35,724 bases of DNA from Planctomycetota bacterium (GTDB lineage Bacteria > Planctomycetota > UBA1135 > UBA2386). A model generated the notes under the pieces. The model made no database searches. It was not told the DNA's origin and saw only the letters and a program-made list of their open reading frames with translations. Positions within the stretch are counted from its first letter, which is position 1. Every line of letters begins with the position of its first letter. Both the position numbers and the translations under genes were made by a program. The stretch lies in assembly GCA_029936315.1 (NCBI GenBank), contig JAPYTD010000047.1, positions 1 through 35,724 of the forward strand, written 5' to 3'. Shown piece by piece: positions 7,678 through 16,214 of this stretch.

Positions 7678-9273
7678 TCAGCGTCGCAACACGAAGCGGC
7701 CGCCGTTCTGCTCGGCGAGCTTCTTCAGGAAGATCGTCGGATACAGATGACCCTTCTGGTTGCGATCCTGCTTGCGATTCTGCAAACCGATGCCAACTGC
7801 GTTGATAGCGACACGCCCGAGTGCGTTCCATCGCATCACTGCGGCGAGGATGCGATCGGCATCGTCTCGACCAATGCCTCCCTTGGCGAGATTGGGGATC
7901 GTTGGCGCACCATCCGAGAGGAAGAACATCGTGTCAACCTCGCTCGCGTAGTAACGATCGTCGCTGCCGCGGCCGGCGATCAGGAACCCAAGTTCGAGCG
8001 CATCGAAGACGTTGGTCTGGAACTCGAGCTTGAGCCCATTGATCCACTGCACGGCTTGCTCGATGTTCGCCGGCGTCACCGGCTGCATGGTCGAAGAGAA
8101 GCTGCGGGCCTTGTTTGCGAACGAAACAAGGTTGAACCTCTGGCCCACCCGCAAACCGCGCAACGCTTGCTTCAGCTCGATGCGGCACAGATCCCACCGC
8201 GTTTTCGGCTTGGGGCCAGTGCTCGGCCCGTTGCCGGCACCACCCTGCTTGAGCTTCGCTTTCATGGACTGCGAGTTGTCGAACACATACAGAATCGACT
8301 CGCCGGTCTGTTCGATTCCGAAGTACGAGCCGGACACGGTGTTGCCCGACGTCTTCTTATCGCGCGATCTCGCCTTGCCTTTGCTGAGCGGCTGCTTACC
8401 CAAGACGTAGGACGCGCCTTCCGCCTGCAACCAGGCACGCCAAGACGCCGCAGAATCCCCAGGGTCCTGCGCAGTCAGCACCGTCAACGCATCAAGCAGC
8501 GCTTCGTGCACCGCACCCTTCTCGTGATCGAGCCGCGCAATCAGCAACTCGATCCCGGCCGGCCAGCCAAGTTGGCCAAGTGTCAGAGCCGCACGAATGC
8601 GCATGTCTTCGTTCTTGTGCTTGAGTTGCTGCGCAACCCACTTGCCGCAGACATCGCCAGCGCGACTGCCGAGGCCAGCAGCCGTTGCCAACAACGCCAG
8701 CACCGTATCCGAGCCATGGGTCTTCCTGGCGTGGGCTCGCCAGTTCATCTTGTCTTGTGGCAATTCGACGATGCGCGCCGCCAACTGCAGGCGCAACCAC
8801 AAGGGCAGCGTGCTGCCCTTGTCCGTCAAGCGCCTGAGCATCATTGCCAATGCCGCCGGACTGCGCATCTTCGCCAACGTCGCGGCGACAGCCTCCGACG
8901 CATCCTCAACTGCGCGCAACTCGTAGCGCGAACGCTTCAAGCGACCGCTGCCACCTTCGCTGGCCAAGCCCTTGCGACGTTTTTCGACGATCGGCGCAGC
9001 CATGCCCGCAAGAACCTTGGCGGCGTCGAGCAGCGCGCCGGCAGCCGGCTTGCCATCGAGCGCCGCGAGCACTTCGATTGCCGCCACCGCCCGCTTAGCA
9101 GTCCCGGGCTCGGCATCGAGTTGGCGGATTGCGAGCCGCATTGCCCGAACTGAGGCCTTCACGCCTTTTGGCTCCTGCCCGCGGACCAGTTCAGAACCGA
9201 TTGCGGTATCCGCCCACATCGACACGGAACACAACACAGTCAGCAGGAAACGGCAACCCAACGTGCGGGACAT
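7678..9273 (-). CDS. Exported protein with HEAT-like region and von Willebrand factor A domain
   Basis: A 531-residue protein with an N-terminal signal peptide (MSRTLGCRFLLTVLCSVSMWA). The first half is helical and repeats in the manner of HEAT/armadillo units, clearest in MRIRAALTLGQLGWPAGIEL and the 30 residues after it. The second half is a VWA domain with a complete metal-binding MIDAS: DNSQSM (Asp332), a threonine in EFQTNVFDAL (Thr420) and LSDGAPT (Asp454). Such domains bind protein ligands through Mg2+. Planctomycetes have many HEAT-VWA secreted proteins of unknown role. An ATG at 9282 is an alternative start. It is first in the leftward series with TlpA and SASA, and the 16 bp array lies directly behind its stop codon. 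It diverges from the terC-like gene with 84 bp between the starts. Confidence 0.85.
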   Translation of the reverse strand: MSRTLGCRFLLTVLCSVSMWADTAIGSELVRGQEPKGVKASVRAMRLAIRQLDAEPGTAKRAVAAIEVLAALDGKPAAGALLDAAKVLAGMAAPIVEKRRKGLASEGGSGRLKRSRYELRAVEDASEAVAATLAKMRSPAALAMMLRRLTDKGSTLPLWLRLQLAARIVELPQDKMNWRAHARKTHGSDTVLALLATAAGLGSRAGDVCGKWVAQQLKHKNEDMRIRAALTLGQLGWPAGIELLIARLDHEKGAVHEALLDALTVLTAQDPGDSAASWRAWLQAEGASYVLGKQPLSKGKARSRDKKTSGNTVSGSYFGIEQTGESILYVFDNSQSMKAKLKQGGAGNGPSTGPKPKTRWDLCRIELKQALRGLRVGQRFNLVSFANKARSFSSTMQPVTPANIEQAVQWINGLKLEFQTNVFDALELGFLIAGRGSDDRYYASEVDTMFFLSDGAPTIPNLAKGGIGRDDADRILAAVMRWNALGRVAINAVGIGLQNRKQDRNQKGHLYPTIFLKKLAEQNGGRFVLRR

Positions 9274-9357
9274 AGCGCACACAGTACCAACATCTAGCGT
9301 GCTTGACAGGATCCGGCGTGAATCCAGCCGCCACCGAATCCTAGACTGAGTGCGACG

Positions 9358-10152
9358 ATGGAAATATTCACAGTCGACAATCTCCTCACGCTCCTCATGT
9401 TGACGCTGCTACAGGCAGTGCTCGGCTTCGACAACCTGCTCTACATTTCCATGGAGAGCAAGCGGGTCGACGTCAAAGACCGCCAGCGCGTGCGGCGGCT
9501 CGGCATCGGCATCGCGATCGCACTGCGCATTGTCTTGCTGTTCGTGCTGACCAAGGCCATCGGCTACTTCCAAGACTCGTTCCTGCACATCGACACGCAC
9601 CCCATACACCTCGACCTCAGTGGCCACGCGTTGATCGTGCTACTTGGCGGCGGCTTCATCCTGTTCACGGCGGTCAAAGAGATCTTCCACATGCTCGCGC
9701 CAGCCAACATCAGCGAGCACACCGAAGGCCCAGCACAGGTCAGCGTGGCCAAAGCCGTCACAATGATCGTGCTGATGAACCTCGTGTTCTCGTTCGACTC
9801 GATCCTGGGTGCCATCGCGTTAACTGACAACTTCATGATCATGGCCATTGCCGTCGTGATCTCCGGCGGCCTGATGATGTGGCTCGCCGACCGTGTCTCC
9901 GCGTTCTTGCAGAAGAACCGCATGTACGAGGTACTCGGCCTGTTCGTGCTGCTGCTCGTCGGCGTGATGCTGTTGAGCGAGGGCGGCCACCTCGCCCACC
10001 TGTCATTCTTCGGCCATGCAGTCGAAACGATGTCGAAGGGGACCTTCTACTTCGTCATTGCCGTTCTGGTGCTCGTCGACCTGGTGCAGGGCCGCTACCA
10101 GAGCAAGCTGTTGGCGATGGACCCTCCCGAAACCGAGGCGAGCACGAAATAA
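9358..10152 (+). CDS. TerC-family integral membrane protein (likely metal exporter)
   Basis: A 264-residue membrane protein with about seven hydrophobic segments. It carries the two signature motifs of the TerC family (PF03741): QAVLGFDNLLYIS at about residues 19-31 and FSFDSILGAIALT at about 144-156, each with an acidic residue in a membrane segment. Characterised relatives (Alx, MeeF/MeeY and TerC of other bacteria) export Mn2+ or load metals onto exported proteins; the metal here is inferred from family only. The start at 9358 gives a full-length N terminus. It lies upstream of, and probably separate from, the two exported proteins at 10238. A hairpin with pyrimidine-rich tail follows the stop codon. 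Confidence 0.9.
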   Translation: MEIFTVDNLLTLLMLTLLQAVLGFDNLLYISMESKRVDVKDRQRVRRLGIGIAIALRIVLLFVLTKAIGYFQDSFLHIDTHPIHLDLSGHALIVLLGGGFILFTAVKEIFHMLAPANISEHTEGPAQVSVAKAVTMIVLMNLVFSFDSILGAIALTDNFMIMAIAVVISGGLMMWLADRVSAFLQKNRMYEVLGLFVLLLVGVMLLSEGGHLAHLSFFGHAVETMSKGTFYFVIAVLVLVDLVQGRYQSKLLAMDPPETEASTK

Positions 10153-10180
10153 GCCGAAGCACCTGTTACTCCTGCGTACT

Positions 10181-10208
10181 CGTGCAATAGTGCACGTGCT
10201 TCTCTCTC
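10181..10208 (+). terminator. Candidate terminator after the terC-like gene
   Basis: CGTGCA and TGCACG form a perfect 6 bp stem with loop ATAG, followed by a pyrimidine-rich tail (TGCTTCTCTCTC). It is placed 28 bp after the stop codon and 30 bp before the next start. The stem is short, so this is tentative. Confidence 0.35.
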
Positions 10209-10237
10209 GCGCGCTCCGCCCCTCCGGAGCCACTCAT

Positions 10238-11353
10238 ATGTCAACCACTCGCCTGATCGGCGCCGCAGCCCTACTGGCCGGCGTCGCGACTAGCCAAGTC
10301 AACGCGTTCGTCTTCTACCCCCAGGACCCTGAGCGGCAGACCATCACCTGCACCTCGTACGTCGGCCGACCCAACGGGAACAATCAGGCCGAAGCGATGA
10401 TGGAGGTTTCGACCGACCACTTCCGAGGCGTCGGCGATGCCAACGGTCCCATCTTTCTGTTTGGCGTCTACCACTGGATCGCCGACGAGAAGTTGTCGAC
10501 CATCGAGACCTACGACATTGTCGTTCGCAAGGCGGACTCCAATGGACCAGGCCCAAACATGTCAGCGAGTTCAGAGAGCCTTCGCATCTCTGGACTGACG
10601 ACCCCGCCGTCGAACAACCCTGCGCGCGGCACGTGGATCACCTACGAAGGCTTCGGCGCACAGGCCCCCCTCGTGCTACTGTACGCGTTTGCCCCGATTG
10701 AAGGCCGTTACTACGTCGGCGTCGATCTTCCTGCCAACCCACTGTGGCCAGTGAGCGATGGTCACGCGCTGTTCCGCGCCGACTTGCTCAGTGCCAATAC
10801 TCCAGCCACGCTCGGCGAGAATGAAAGGCCCGGCGCCCCGGACCCGACTTGGGGCGGCAGCGTTGGTGGCACGGCCTACTCGACGCCGTGGACGTACATC
10901 CTTGGCCCGCTGGTGACATCGCCAAACCTCCATGTCGGTGGCATTGATCCACTCAGCAGCCGCCTTGGGGCACCGGGGGCCAACATCGGCATGAACGGGC
11001 TCTACCCAGACATCATGGGCAACCCGCGTTGCGATGGTTTGATGTTCCGCATCACGGATTCGCTAGCTCCGAACGGGTTGGTTCTCATGGGCGCGCAGTA
11101 CGGCTTCCAAGCACCGGAGTTCGTCTGGCCACTGATCGGCACACTCATTGGTCACAGCTTCATCGGCGTGTATTCGAGTGCGATCCCTCTCGGCATCACT
11201 TCACTGAACGTCGGCTCCGTCGAGATCCCGGTGGCGCTGCCCAACACGATTCCCACGGCGCTCGTCGGCACGGAACTCGTGTTCCAGAGCATCGTCTGGG
11301 ACACCGGCATCAGCCTAGCCGAGTGGACGAACGCGCAGGTGGTGCACCTGTGA
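10238..11353 (+). CDS. Exported protein of unknown function with the shared C-terminal module
   Basis: A 371-residue protein with a signal peptide (MSTTRLIGAAALLAGVATS, likely cut before or after QVNA). The start at 10238 is supported by GGAG eight bases upstream. The body contains no domain I recognise; it is polar, rich in Gly, Pro, Asn and Thr, and looks like a beta-sandwich. Its last 50 residues contain LPNTIPTALVGTELVFQ, which matches the end of the multicopper oxidase, the 14140 protein and both subtilases in this window. The stop codon TGA overlaps the GTG start of the next gene (GTGA), so the two are translationally coupled. Export is well supported; function is unknown. Confidence 0.75.
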   Translation: MSTTRLIGAAALLAGVATSQVNAFVFYPQDPERQTITCTSYVGRPNGNNQAEAMMEVSTDHFRGVGDANGPIFLFGVYHWIADEKLSTIETYDIVVRKADSNGPGPNMSASSESLRISGLTTPPSNNPARGTWITYEGFGAQAPLVLLYAFAPIEGRYYVGVDLPANPLWPVSDGHALFRADLLSANTPATLGENERPGAPDPTWGGSVGGTAYSTPWTYILGPLVTSPNLHVGGIDPLSSRLGAPGANIGMNGLYPDIMGNPRCDGLMFRITDSLAPNGLVLMGAQYGFQAPEFVWPLIGTLIGHSFIGVYSSAIPLGITSLNVGSVEIPVALPNTIPTALVGTELVFQSIVWDTGISLAEWTNAQVVHL

Positions 11354-11847
11354 GTCGCCGCGCGACACCCTTACTCGCGCTGGCGGCCGTTGCCGCCATT
11401 GCGGCAGCGACCATATCGATGTCGACCGCGACGGATACGCCGAAGCAAGAACCTGACCAGGCGCCGCAAGCGGCAGCGCAATCGCCGGTATCGCCAAACG
11501 CGATGGTGCGTAGCGCAACCGGCGGCGTGGTCCGCGTGGACCAGGCGAACGAGCAAGACGGCGAGCCAACCAACTCCGTCGAATTGCCGGACGGCACGTT
11601 CGTCAAAGCGCTCAACGGCGCCAGCGGCGCGCCCTCGATGAAGGATTTCTGGGGCCCATTCGACTGGAGTCCCATCGTCGGCATCGAGAGCAACAGCGCG
11701 GGCTTGGATTGGTACAAGCACGCCGATGGTTCGTACAGCACCACGCAAATGGTGATGCGCCCGGACCTCGGACGCATGGCGGCGATGACGCGTGTCGCGC
11801 ATCCAGGACCGACCCCGGCCAACACAGCGCCTCAGTCCAGAAAGTGA
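11350..11847 (+). CDS. Small exported protein of unknown function, coupled to the preceding gene
   Basis: A 165-residue product starting at GTG 11350, which overlaps the previous stop codon by four bases. An ATG-started frame at 11029 exists but lies inside the previous gene. The first 26 residues form a signal peptide (SRRATPLLALAAVAAIAAA). A low-complexity Pro/Gln/Ala stretch follows, and then a more conserved-looking core: ELPDGTFVKALNGA, WGPFDWSPIVGIE, then DWYKHADGSYSTTQMV. I recognise no named family. The tight coupling suggests that it works with the 10238 product, perhaps as a partner or chaperone; that is inference. No membrane segment other than the signal is visible. Confidence 0.65.
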   Translation: MSRRATPLLALAAVAAIAAATISMSTATDTPKQEPDQAPQAAAQSPVSPNAMVRSATGGVVRVDQANEQDGEPTNSVELPDGTFVKALNGASGAPSMKDFWGPFDWSPIVGIESNSAGLDWYKHADGSYSTTQMVMRPDLGRMAAMTRVAHPGPTPANTAPQSRK

Positions 11848-12251
11848 TCGGCCGCAGTAGCTAGCGAACGGCAGGGCTGCGATGGCCGCGCTGCACCAGC
11901 CGATCATCGGGGTCGAAGCGAACGTTGCGGAAGTGGTGCGCGCCAGTCGGGCGCGGCCCACGCGACCTCTTCTTCTCAGAATGGGACACGAACGACCGTT
12001 CGGAAGCGGCGCGCAGCTAACGGTTTCGTGCATCTCTCACGACGCCGCGGCCGGCACGGCTCTTGCGATCGTCACTCTGGAAGACGCCAGACGCGAACGG
12101 CTCGATCGCGGGGCGCGAGGACTTGGCCAGCACCTTACTGTGTGGCGCTAGTGTTTGGCGCTAGCCCCGCTGATCGACCGACTTTGCTTCGCCCACCCAT
12201 GCGATACCATTGCCACGCTCGCCTGCCCTGCACTCCGCCCACTATTTTGCT
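11848..12251. other. Gene-free stretch before the multicopper oxidase gene
   Basis: I find no convincing gene here. Small open frames exist on both strands (for example 11882-12151 on the plus strand), but none has a domain, a signal peptide or a good ribosome site. One minus-strand frame reads through a stop near 12020 and might be old coding sequence. A 9 bp direct repeat TGGCGCTAG occurs at 12143 and 12156. The promoter of the oxidase gene should lie at the right end. Confidence 0.45.
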
Positions 12252-13979
12252 ATGCGCTACTGGCTCTTTCTCTGCCTGCTCACTGCACCGCTCGCCGCCC
12301 AGACGATCGTCAGCTACGACATCACTGCCGCACCCGGCACCGTCAACCTCGGCCCCGGTTACCCAGCAGAACCAGCGCAACTGTATGGCGGCACGCTACC
12401 CGGCCCAGTGCTCCGCGCCACGGTCGGCGACACGTTGCGCGTTCGTCTGCGGAACCAACTCGGCACGAACACCATCCTGCACGTCCACGGCCAACCGCTT
12501 CGCCTCGGCATGGATGGCGTCCCGGCGATTTCGCGTCCGGAGACCGCGCACGGTCAGGAGTTCACCTACGAGCTCGACAACCTGGCCGCAGGAACGTACT
12601 GGTTCCACCCGCACAGCCAACAGCACCATCAACTCAACGGCGGCATGTATGGCGTGCTGATCGTCGACCCGGCCAACCCGGCCAGCGATCCGGCCTACGA
12701 CATCGAACAAGTCATCGTGCTCGATGACTGGGATCCAAGCATCACAGGCGGCACGTTCGCCGGCCACATCCTCAACGGCAAGACCAGCGACGGACAAAGC
12801 ACAATCTCGGTCACCGCCGGCCAGAAGCTACGCCTGCGCATCCTCAACGCTGCTGCGCGCACCAACTACATCATCGCGCTCGACGGCCACCAGATGACCG
12901 TCACACACAAGGACGGCAACCGCGTGCAAGGTGTCGCAACCGATGCCATCCCGATCGGCATCGGCGAGCGCTACGATGTCATTATCGACTGCACCAACCC
13001 CGGCGTGTGGAGCCTCGCGGCTTCGACGCTGCAGAACCGCCTGAGCAACGTTGTGCGCGGCATCATCCGTTACAACGGCCAGGTCGGCCCCGACCCAACG
13101 CCAACTGCGGTGCCCGCCAACTTGTCGAGCGGAGCGCTCCTCAACTACGGGCAACTGGCGAGTTACCTGCCCTCGGCCATCACGGCAACGCCGGACCGCA
13201 CCTACCCGATTGCACTCAGCGTGCAGCCGGGACCCGGTGGCGGCCAATGGATGATCAACGGCGAGCAGTGGCCCGCCATCACCCCCACGGTGGTCAGCTA
13301 CGGCGAGACGATCCAGTTCAATTTGACGACGTCGACGCCTTCGCCCACTCACGTGCACCCAATGCACATGCACGGCCACTTCGTTCGCCTGATGGGCACA
13401 GCTGGTGGCACCACGCACGCACCGATGATGGATACGGTTCTGATCAGGCCGTCCGGCCAACCAGGTGATGCATGGTCGGTGCAATGGCTGGCCGACAATC
13501 CCGGTTCGTGGCTCTACCACTGCCATGAGATGCACCACATGTCGCTCGGCATGATGACATTGGTTGACTACAACGGCGACTACGACGGCGACTCCATCGC
13601 GGATGACGTCGACAACGAACCGACCATCTCGGGCCCGGTCTTGATGCTGTCCGATACTGAGAGCCAGTTTCAGATCGGCAACAGCGGCGCCATCGACATG
13701 CAATGGCAACCCAACGAGATCGTCAGTTGCTTCATGAGCGTCTTCGAGTTTGCAGTACCCGTAGCCATGCCACCGTACGGTGACCTGCGCATCGACAGCT
13801 CCGCGATGGCGTTCCTCGGACTCGTCTCGCTTGACAGTGCCGGCAACGGCCAACTGCCGTACACGCTGCCCAATACACCGCCGCTTATCGGCCTGCGGAT
13901 ATTCTTGCAGGGTGTTGGTTCGAGCACGGCTCTCGGCACGCCACGCCTCTCGTTGCACCAAGCGTTTGTCGTTCGCTAG
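12252..13979 (+). CDS. Secreted multicopper oxidase with C-terminal extension
   Basis: A 575-residue exported oxidase. The start at 12252 gives a clean signal peptide (MRYWLFLCLLTAPLAAQ). All four copper-binding motifs of a laccase-type enzyme are present: HVHG (His77, His79), WFHPHS (His119, His121), HPMHMHGHF (His369, His372, His374) and HCHEMHHMSLGM (His423, Cys424, His425, His429, Met434). The methionine is an axial T1 copper ligand. Such enzymes couple oxidation of phenols or metals to reduction of O2 to water. After the cupredoxin domains, DYDGDYDGDSIADDVDN (about 440-456) looks like a calcium-binding linker. The last ~110 residues, with LPNTPPLIGLRIFLQ, match the C-terminal module of neighbouring exported proteins. 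Substrate is not predictable; Mn or Cu oxidation is possible. Confidence 0.92.
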   Translation: MRYWLFLCLLTAPLAAQTIVSYDITAAPGTVNLGPGYPAEPAQLYGGTLPGPVLRATVGDTLRVRLRNQLGTNTILHVHGQPLRLGMDGVPAISRPETAHGQEFTYELDNLAAGTYWFHPHSQQHHQLNGGMYGVLIVDPANPASDPAYDIEQVIVLDDWDPSITGGTFAGHILNGKTSDGQSTISVTAGQKLRLRILNAAARTNYIIALDGHQMTVTHKDGNRVQGVATDAIPIGIGERYDVIIDCTNPGVWSLAASTLQNRLSNVVRGIIRYNGQVGPDPTPTAVPANLSSGALLNYGQLASYLPSAITATPDRTYPIALSVQPGPGGGQWMINGEQWPAITPTVVSYGETIQFNLTTSTPSPTHVHPMHMHGHFVRLMGTAGGTTHAPMMDTVLIRPSGQPGDAWSVQWLADNPGSWLYHCHEMHHMSLGMMTLVDYNGDYDGDSIADDVDNEPTISGPVLMLSDTESQFQIGNSGAIDMQWQPNEIVSCFMSVFEFAVPVAMPPYGDLRIDSSAMAFLGLVSLDSAGNGQLPYTLPNTPPLIGLRIFLQGVGSSTALGTPRLSLHQAFVVR

Positions 13980-14124
13980 CAGCCCGCGATGCGTGGCCCA
14001 GAGCCCTTGACGCTCTAACTGGAACTGGCATCGTATCTCCCGTGTGACCTACGTACAAGCGCAGAGTGCTGGCATCGCCGAGGAGTTCTGGCAACACCTG
14101 CGATCCCTTCGCTAACTGCCGCGA

Positions 14125-14148
14125 ACCAACTGAGTCGATTCAGTTGGT
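14125..14148. terminator. Hairpin between convergent genes, overlapping a stop codon
   Basis: ACCAACTGA and TCAGTTGGT form a perfect 9 bp stem around a six-base loop. It spans the stop codon of the minus-strand gene that ends at 14140 and lies about 145 bp past the oxidase stop codon. No T-run follows, so it may act bidirectionally or only protect RNA ends. Confidence 0.35.
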
Positions 14149-16011
14149 CGAGATCGTGCTGTCGAGGCCATTGGACGTAATCATGCCAGACGCGTTGGCT
14201 CCTATGGCGAGCACCGCCGCTTGGGCAAACAACCGCGTACCCGGCGGGATCCCTCTTGGTAGCGCAACCGCAATGGTCTGCGGTCCGCTGGGCCCGGCAT
14301 AGTCCAGGGTCACAGCAAGCGAACCGACATGCGCAAAGCAACCGGCCGCACCGATCGCGACAAGATCCACGGGCTGCGAACTCAGGGTCGTCAACGCCAA
14401 CACTCCAAACACCGCACCACCGGGCGCAAGCGGCAAGGCATGGTCGATGGTGTAGACCACGGTCGTGCCTGCCGTAGTTGTCGAGACCGGATCTGGTGAT
14501 GCCGACAGCTGCAACGCGCGCACATCCGGCGTCGTCACCCAAGGCAACTGCGTCGTGAAGTCGACAGCGCCCGGGTCAACCGACCCACCCGGCGGCGTGA
14601 ACCCAATCACGTGATCCTGCGGCCAGTTCCCCCACACCAACGAATTGTCGGAGTCGATGTGCACAAACACGATGAAGATCATCCCCGTCGCATGTTCGAA
14701 TTGGACCTGGAACGTGCTTGGGTTGGCGACACCGAGCGGGAAGTTCTCGACGTCCAAGAACGTGACGCAAGTCACGCCGGCAACGTATTCGACCCAGACA
14801 TCGCCACCCTCGTCTTCGTTGTAGGCATGCCAGCAGTAGACGCCGCCATGCGAGCCAGCCACCATGCGCGCGGGCTGCGGCAAGTAGTTCTGCTGCCACG
14901 GCTCAACCGGCCCTGGACCGAACGCAAGGATGCCATTGCCCTGCACGGTCAGTTTGTCGATTGGCCCAGACGGCAACGGGAACGGTGCCGCCAACACATG
15001 CGTGACCTCACCATCGTTGCCAACCGGCAACTGAGTAGCCGCGGCCGTCGGCGGGACAAAAGGCATGCTGCTGGCACCAACCAGCCACAGCGCAACATGG
15101 CCATTCGTCGTGGGCGCCAATGCCAAGGTGTTGCCGCTCAACGTGGCCGATGCAACCGCCGCATCGGTGAAGTGGTGGTAGACGGACTCGAAGCCGATGT
15201 CGTAGCACCCCGCGCCGTAGCCCTCGTGGCGTGACAGACCGCAGGCCACCGCCGCAACGTAGCCGCCACTGCCGTTGGGCGTCAGCACGATCGACTGGTC
15301 ACAGAGGTCGAATGGCAGCCAACTGTTTTCAAACAGCAATGCGAGTGCACCCGAATCGGCATTGGCGTTGAGATCACTCGCAGCTTCGAGACCTGTGCCA
15401 ACCGCATTGCCCGCCGAGATCCCCGCGAACTGAGCAAATAGCACGTGCTGAAAGTCACCGTGCTCGTAGTCGAACTGCACCGATCCGGTCGAAAACAACG
15501 TGACGCTCATCCCGTAGGTCTTCGTGCTCGCGAAGTAGCGCACCGCCACCCATGTGACCTTGACCTGGCCAGCAACCGTATCGTCGACCAACACGTCCCA
15601 GTTGTTGTGCCACGGCGCCGCCTGCAGGTCGCCGCTAAGGGCCATGACCCGCGGCGACGACGACGGTGCCCCCCGCAATTCGGCCAAGTTCGACACGCCA
15701 AACGTTGCGGGATCGACAACTCCGGTGCCGTCGGTCAGGTAGACCTCGCCATTGGATTCGACAACGAAGTGCGAGTAGCTGGCACCACCAATCGGAAACG
15801 CGAAGCCGAGGAACGCCAGATCGACACTTCGACCTTCGTCGTCGACGGGGAGCGAACCCGTCGGTGCCATCAATGGCACGATAGACTGGCCGGTTGGCTG
15901 GCTGCACTGCGACCGCAAGGCTGAGCCGAAAAACACGATCAGAGTGGCTAGTAGAGTGGGGTAGTTCACGGAGCACGAATGGGCATTGAGGAACAAAACT
16001 GCCAACGCCAT
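14140..16011 (-). CDS. Large exported beta-rich protein with the shared C-terminal module
   Basis: A 623-residue protein. The ATG at 16011 gives a long leader; a GTG at 15969 would give a tidier signal peptide (NYPTLLATLIVFFGSALRSQ), and I cannot decide between them. Two similar halves each contain a nidogen-like pattern. The first has FAFPIGGASYSHFVVESNGEV and TKTYGMSVTLFSTGSVQFDY (in two separate strands); the second has LTVQGNGILAFGPGP and STFQVQFEHATGMIFIVF. This pattern recurs in the right-edge subtilase. The last ~120 residues include GAAGCFAHVGS and LPRGIPPGTRLFAQ, then TSNGL, matching the C-terminal module seen in four other proteins of the window. It is probably a cell-surface or secreted structural or adhesion protein; no catalytic motif is visible. 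Confidence 0.75.
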   Translation of the reverse strand: MALAVLFLNAHSCSVNYPTLLATLIVFFGSALRSQCSQPTGQSIVPLMAPTGSLPVDDEGRSVDLAFLGFAFPIGGASYSHFVVESNGEVYLTDGTGVVDPATFGVSNLAELRGAPSSSPRVMALSGDLQAAPWHNNWDVLVDDTVAGQVKVTWVAVRYFASTKTYGMSVTLFSTGSVQFDYEHGDFQHVLFAQFAGISAGNAVGTGLEAASDLNANADSGALALLFENSWLPFDLCDQSIVLTPNGSGGYVAAVACGLSRHEGYGAGCYDIGFESVYHHFTDAAVASATLSGNTLALAPTTNGHVALWLVGASSMPFVPPTAAATQLPVGNDGEVTHVLAAPFPLPSGPIDKLTVQGNGILAFGPGPVEPWQQNYLPQPARMVAGSHGGVYCWHAYNEDEGGDVWVEYVAGVTCVTFLDVENFPLGVANPSTFQVQFEHATGMIFIVFVHIDSDNSLVWGNWPQDHVIGFTPPGGSVDPGAVDFTTQLPWVTTPDVRALQLSASPDPVSTTTAGTTVVYTIDHALPLAPGGAVFGVLALTTLSSQPVDLVAIGAAGCFAHVGSLAVTLDYAGPSGPQTIAVALPRGIPPGTRLFAQAAVLAIGANASGMITSNGLDSTISTN

Positions 16012-16214
16012 CGCACGCCGGCCACCCCCCTGATGCACGAGGGGGGCAACACGGTCCGCGGGCAGCGACCTCGGCACAGGCAGCACTTTCGACTTGGGCT
16101 ACAATCGCGGCCGGGCACAATCGACCGGGAGCCAACACTCTGCCGTTCTGCGGTGTATCCATCACGTCACCGACCGTTTGCCTGCTACCTGATGCCCTAC
16201 ACTCACCTGCGAAC

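Noticed and set aside
7747-9153. 468-codon plus-strand open frame
   Set aside because: Antisense to the VWA gene, which has a complete MIDAS and signal peptide.
11882-12151. 89-codon plus-strand frame before the oxidase gene
   Set aside because: No ribosome site, signal or domain; composition looks like a shadow of non-coding or decayed sequence.
12828-13961. 377-codon minus-strand open frame
   Set aside because: Antisense to the multicopper oxidase, whose copper motifs fix the coding strand.
16099-16104. TACAAT as a -10 box for the 16215 protease gene
   Set aside because: No acceptable -35 sequence at the right distance; a six-base match alone is not evidence.
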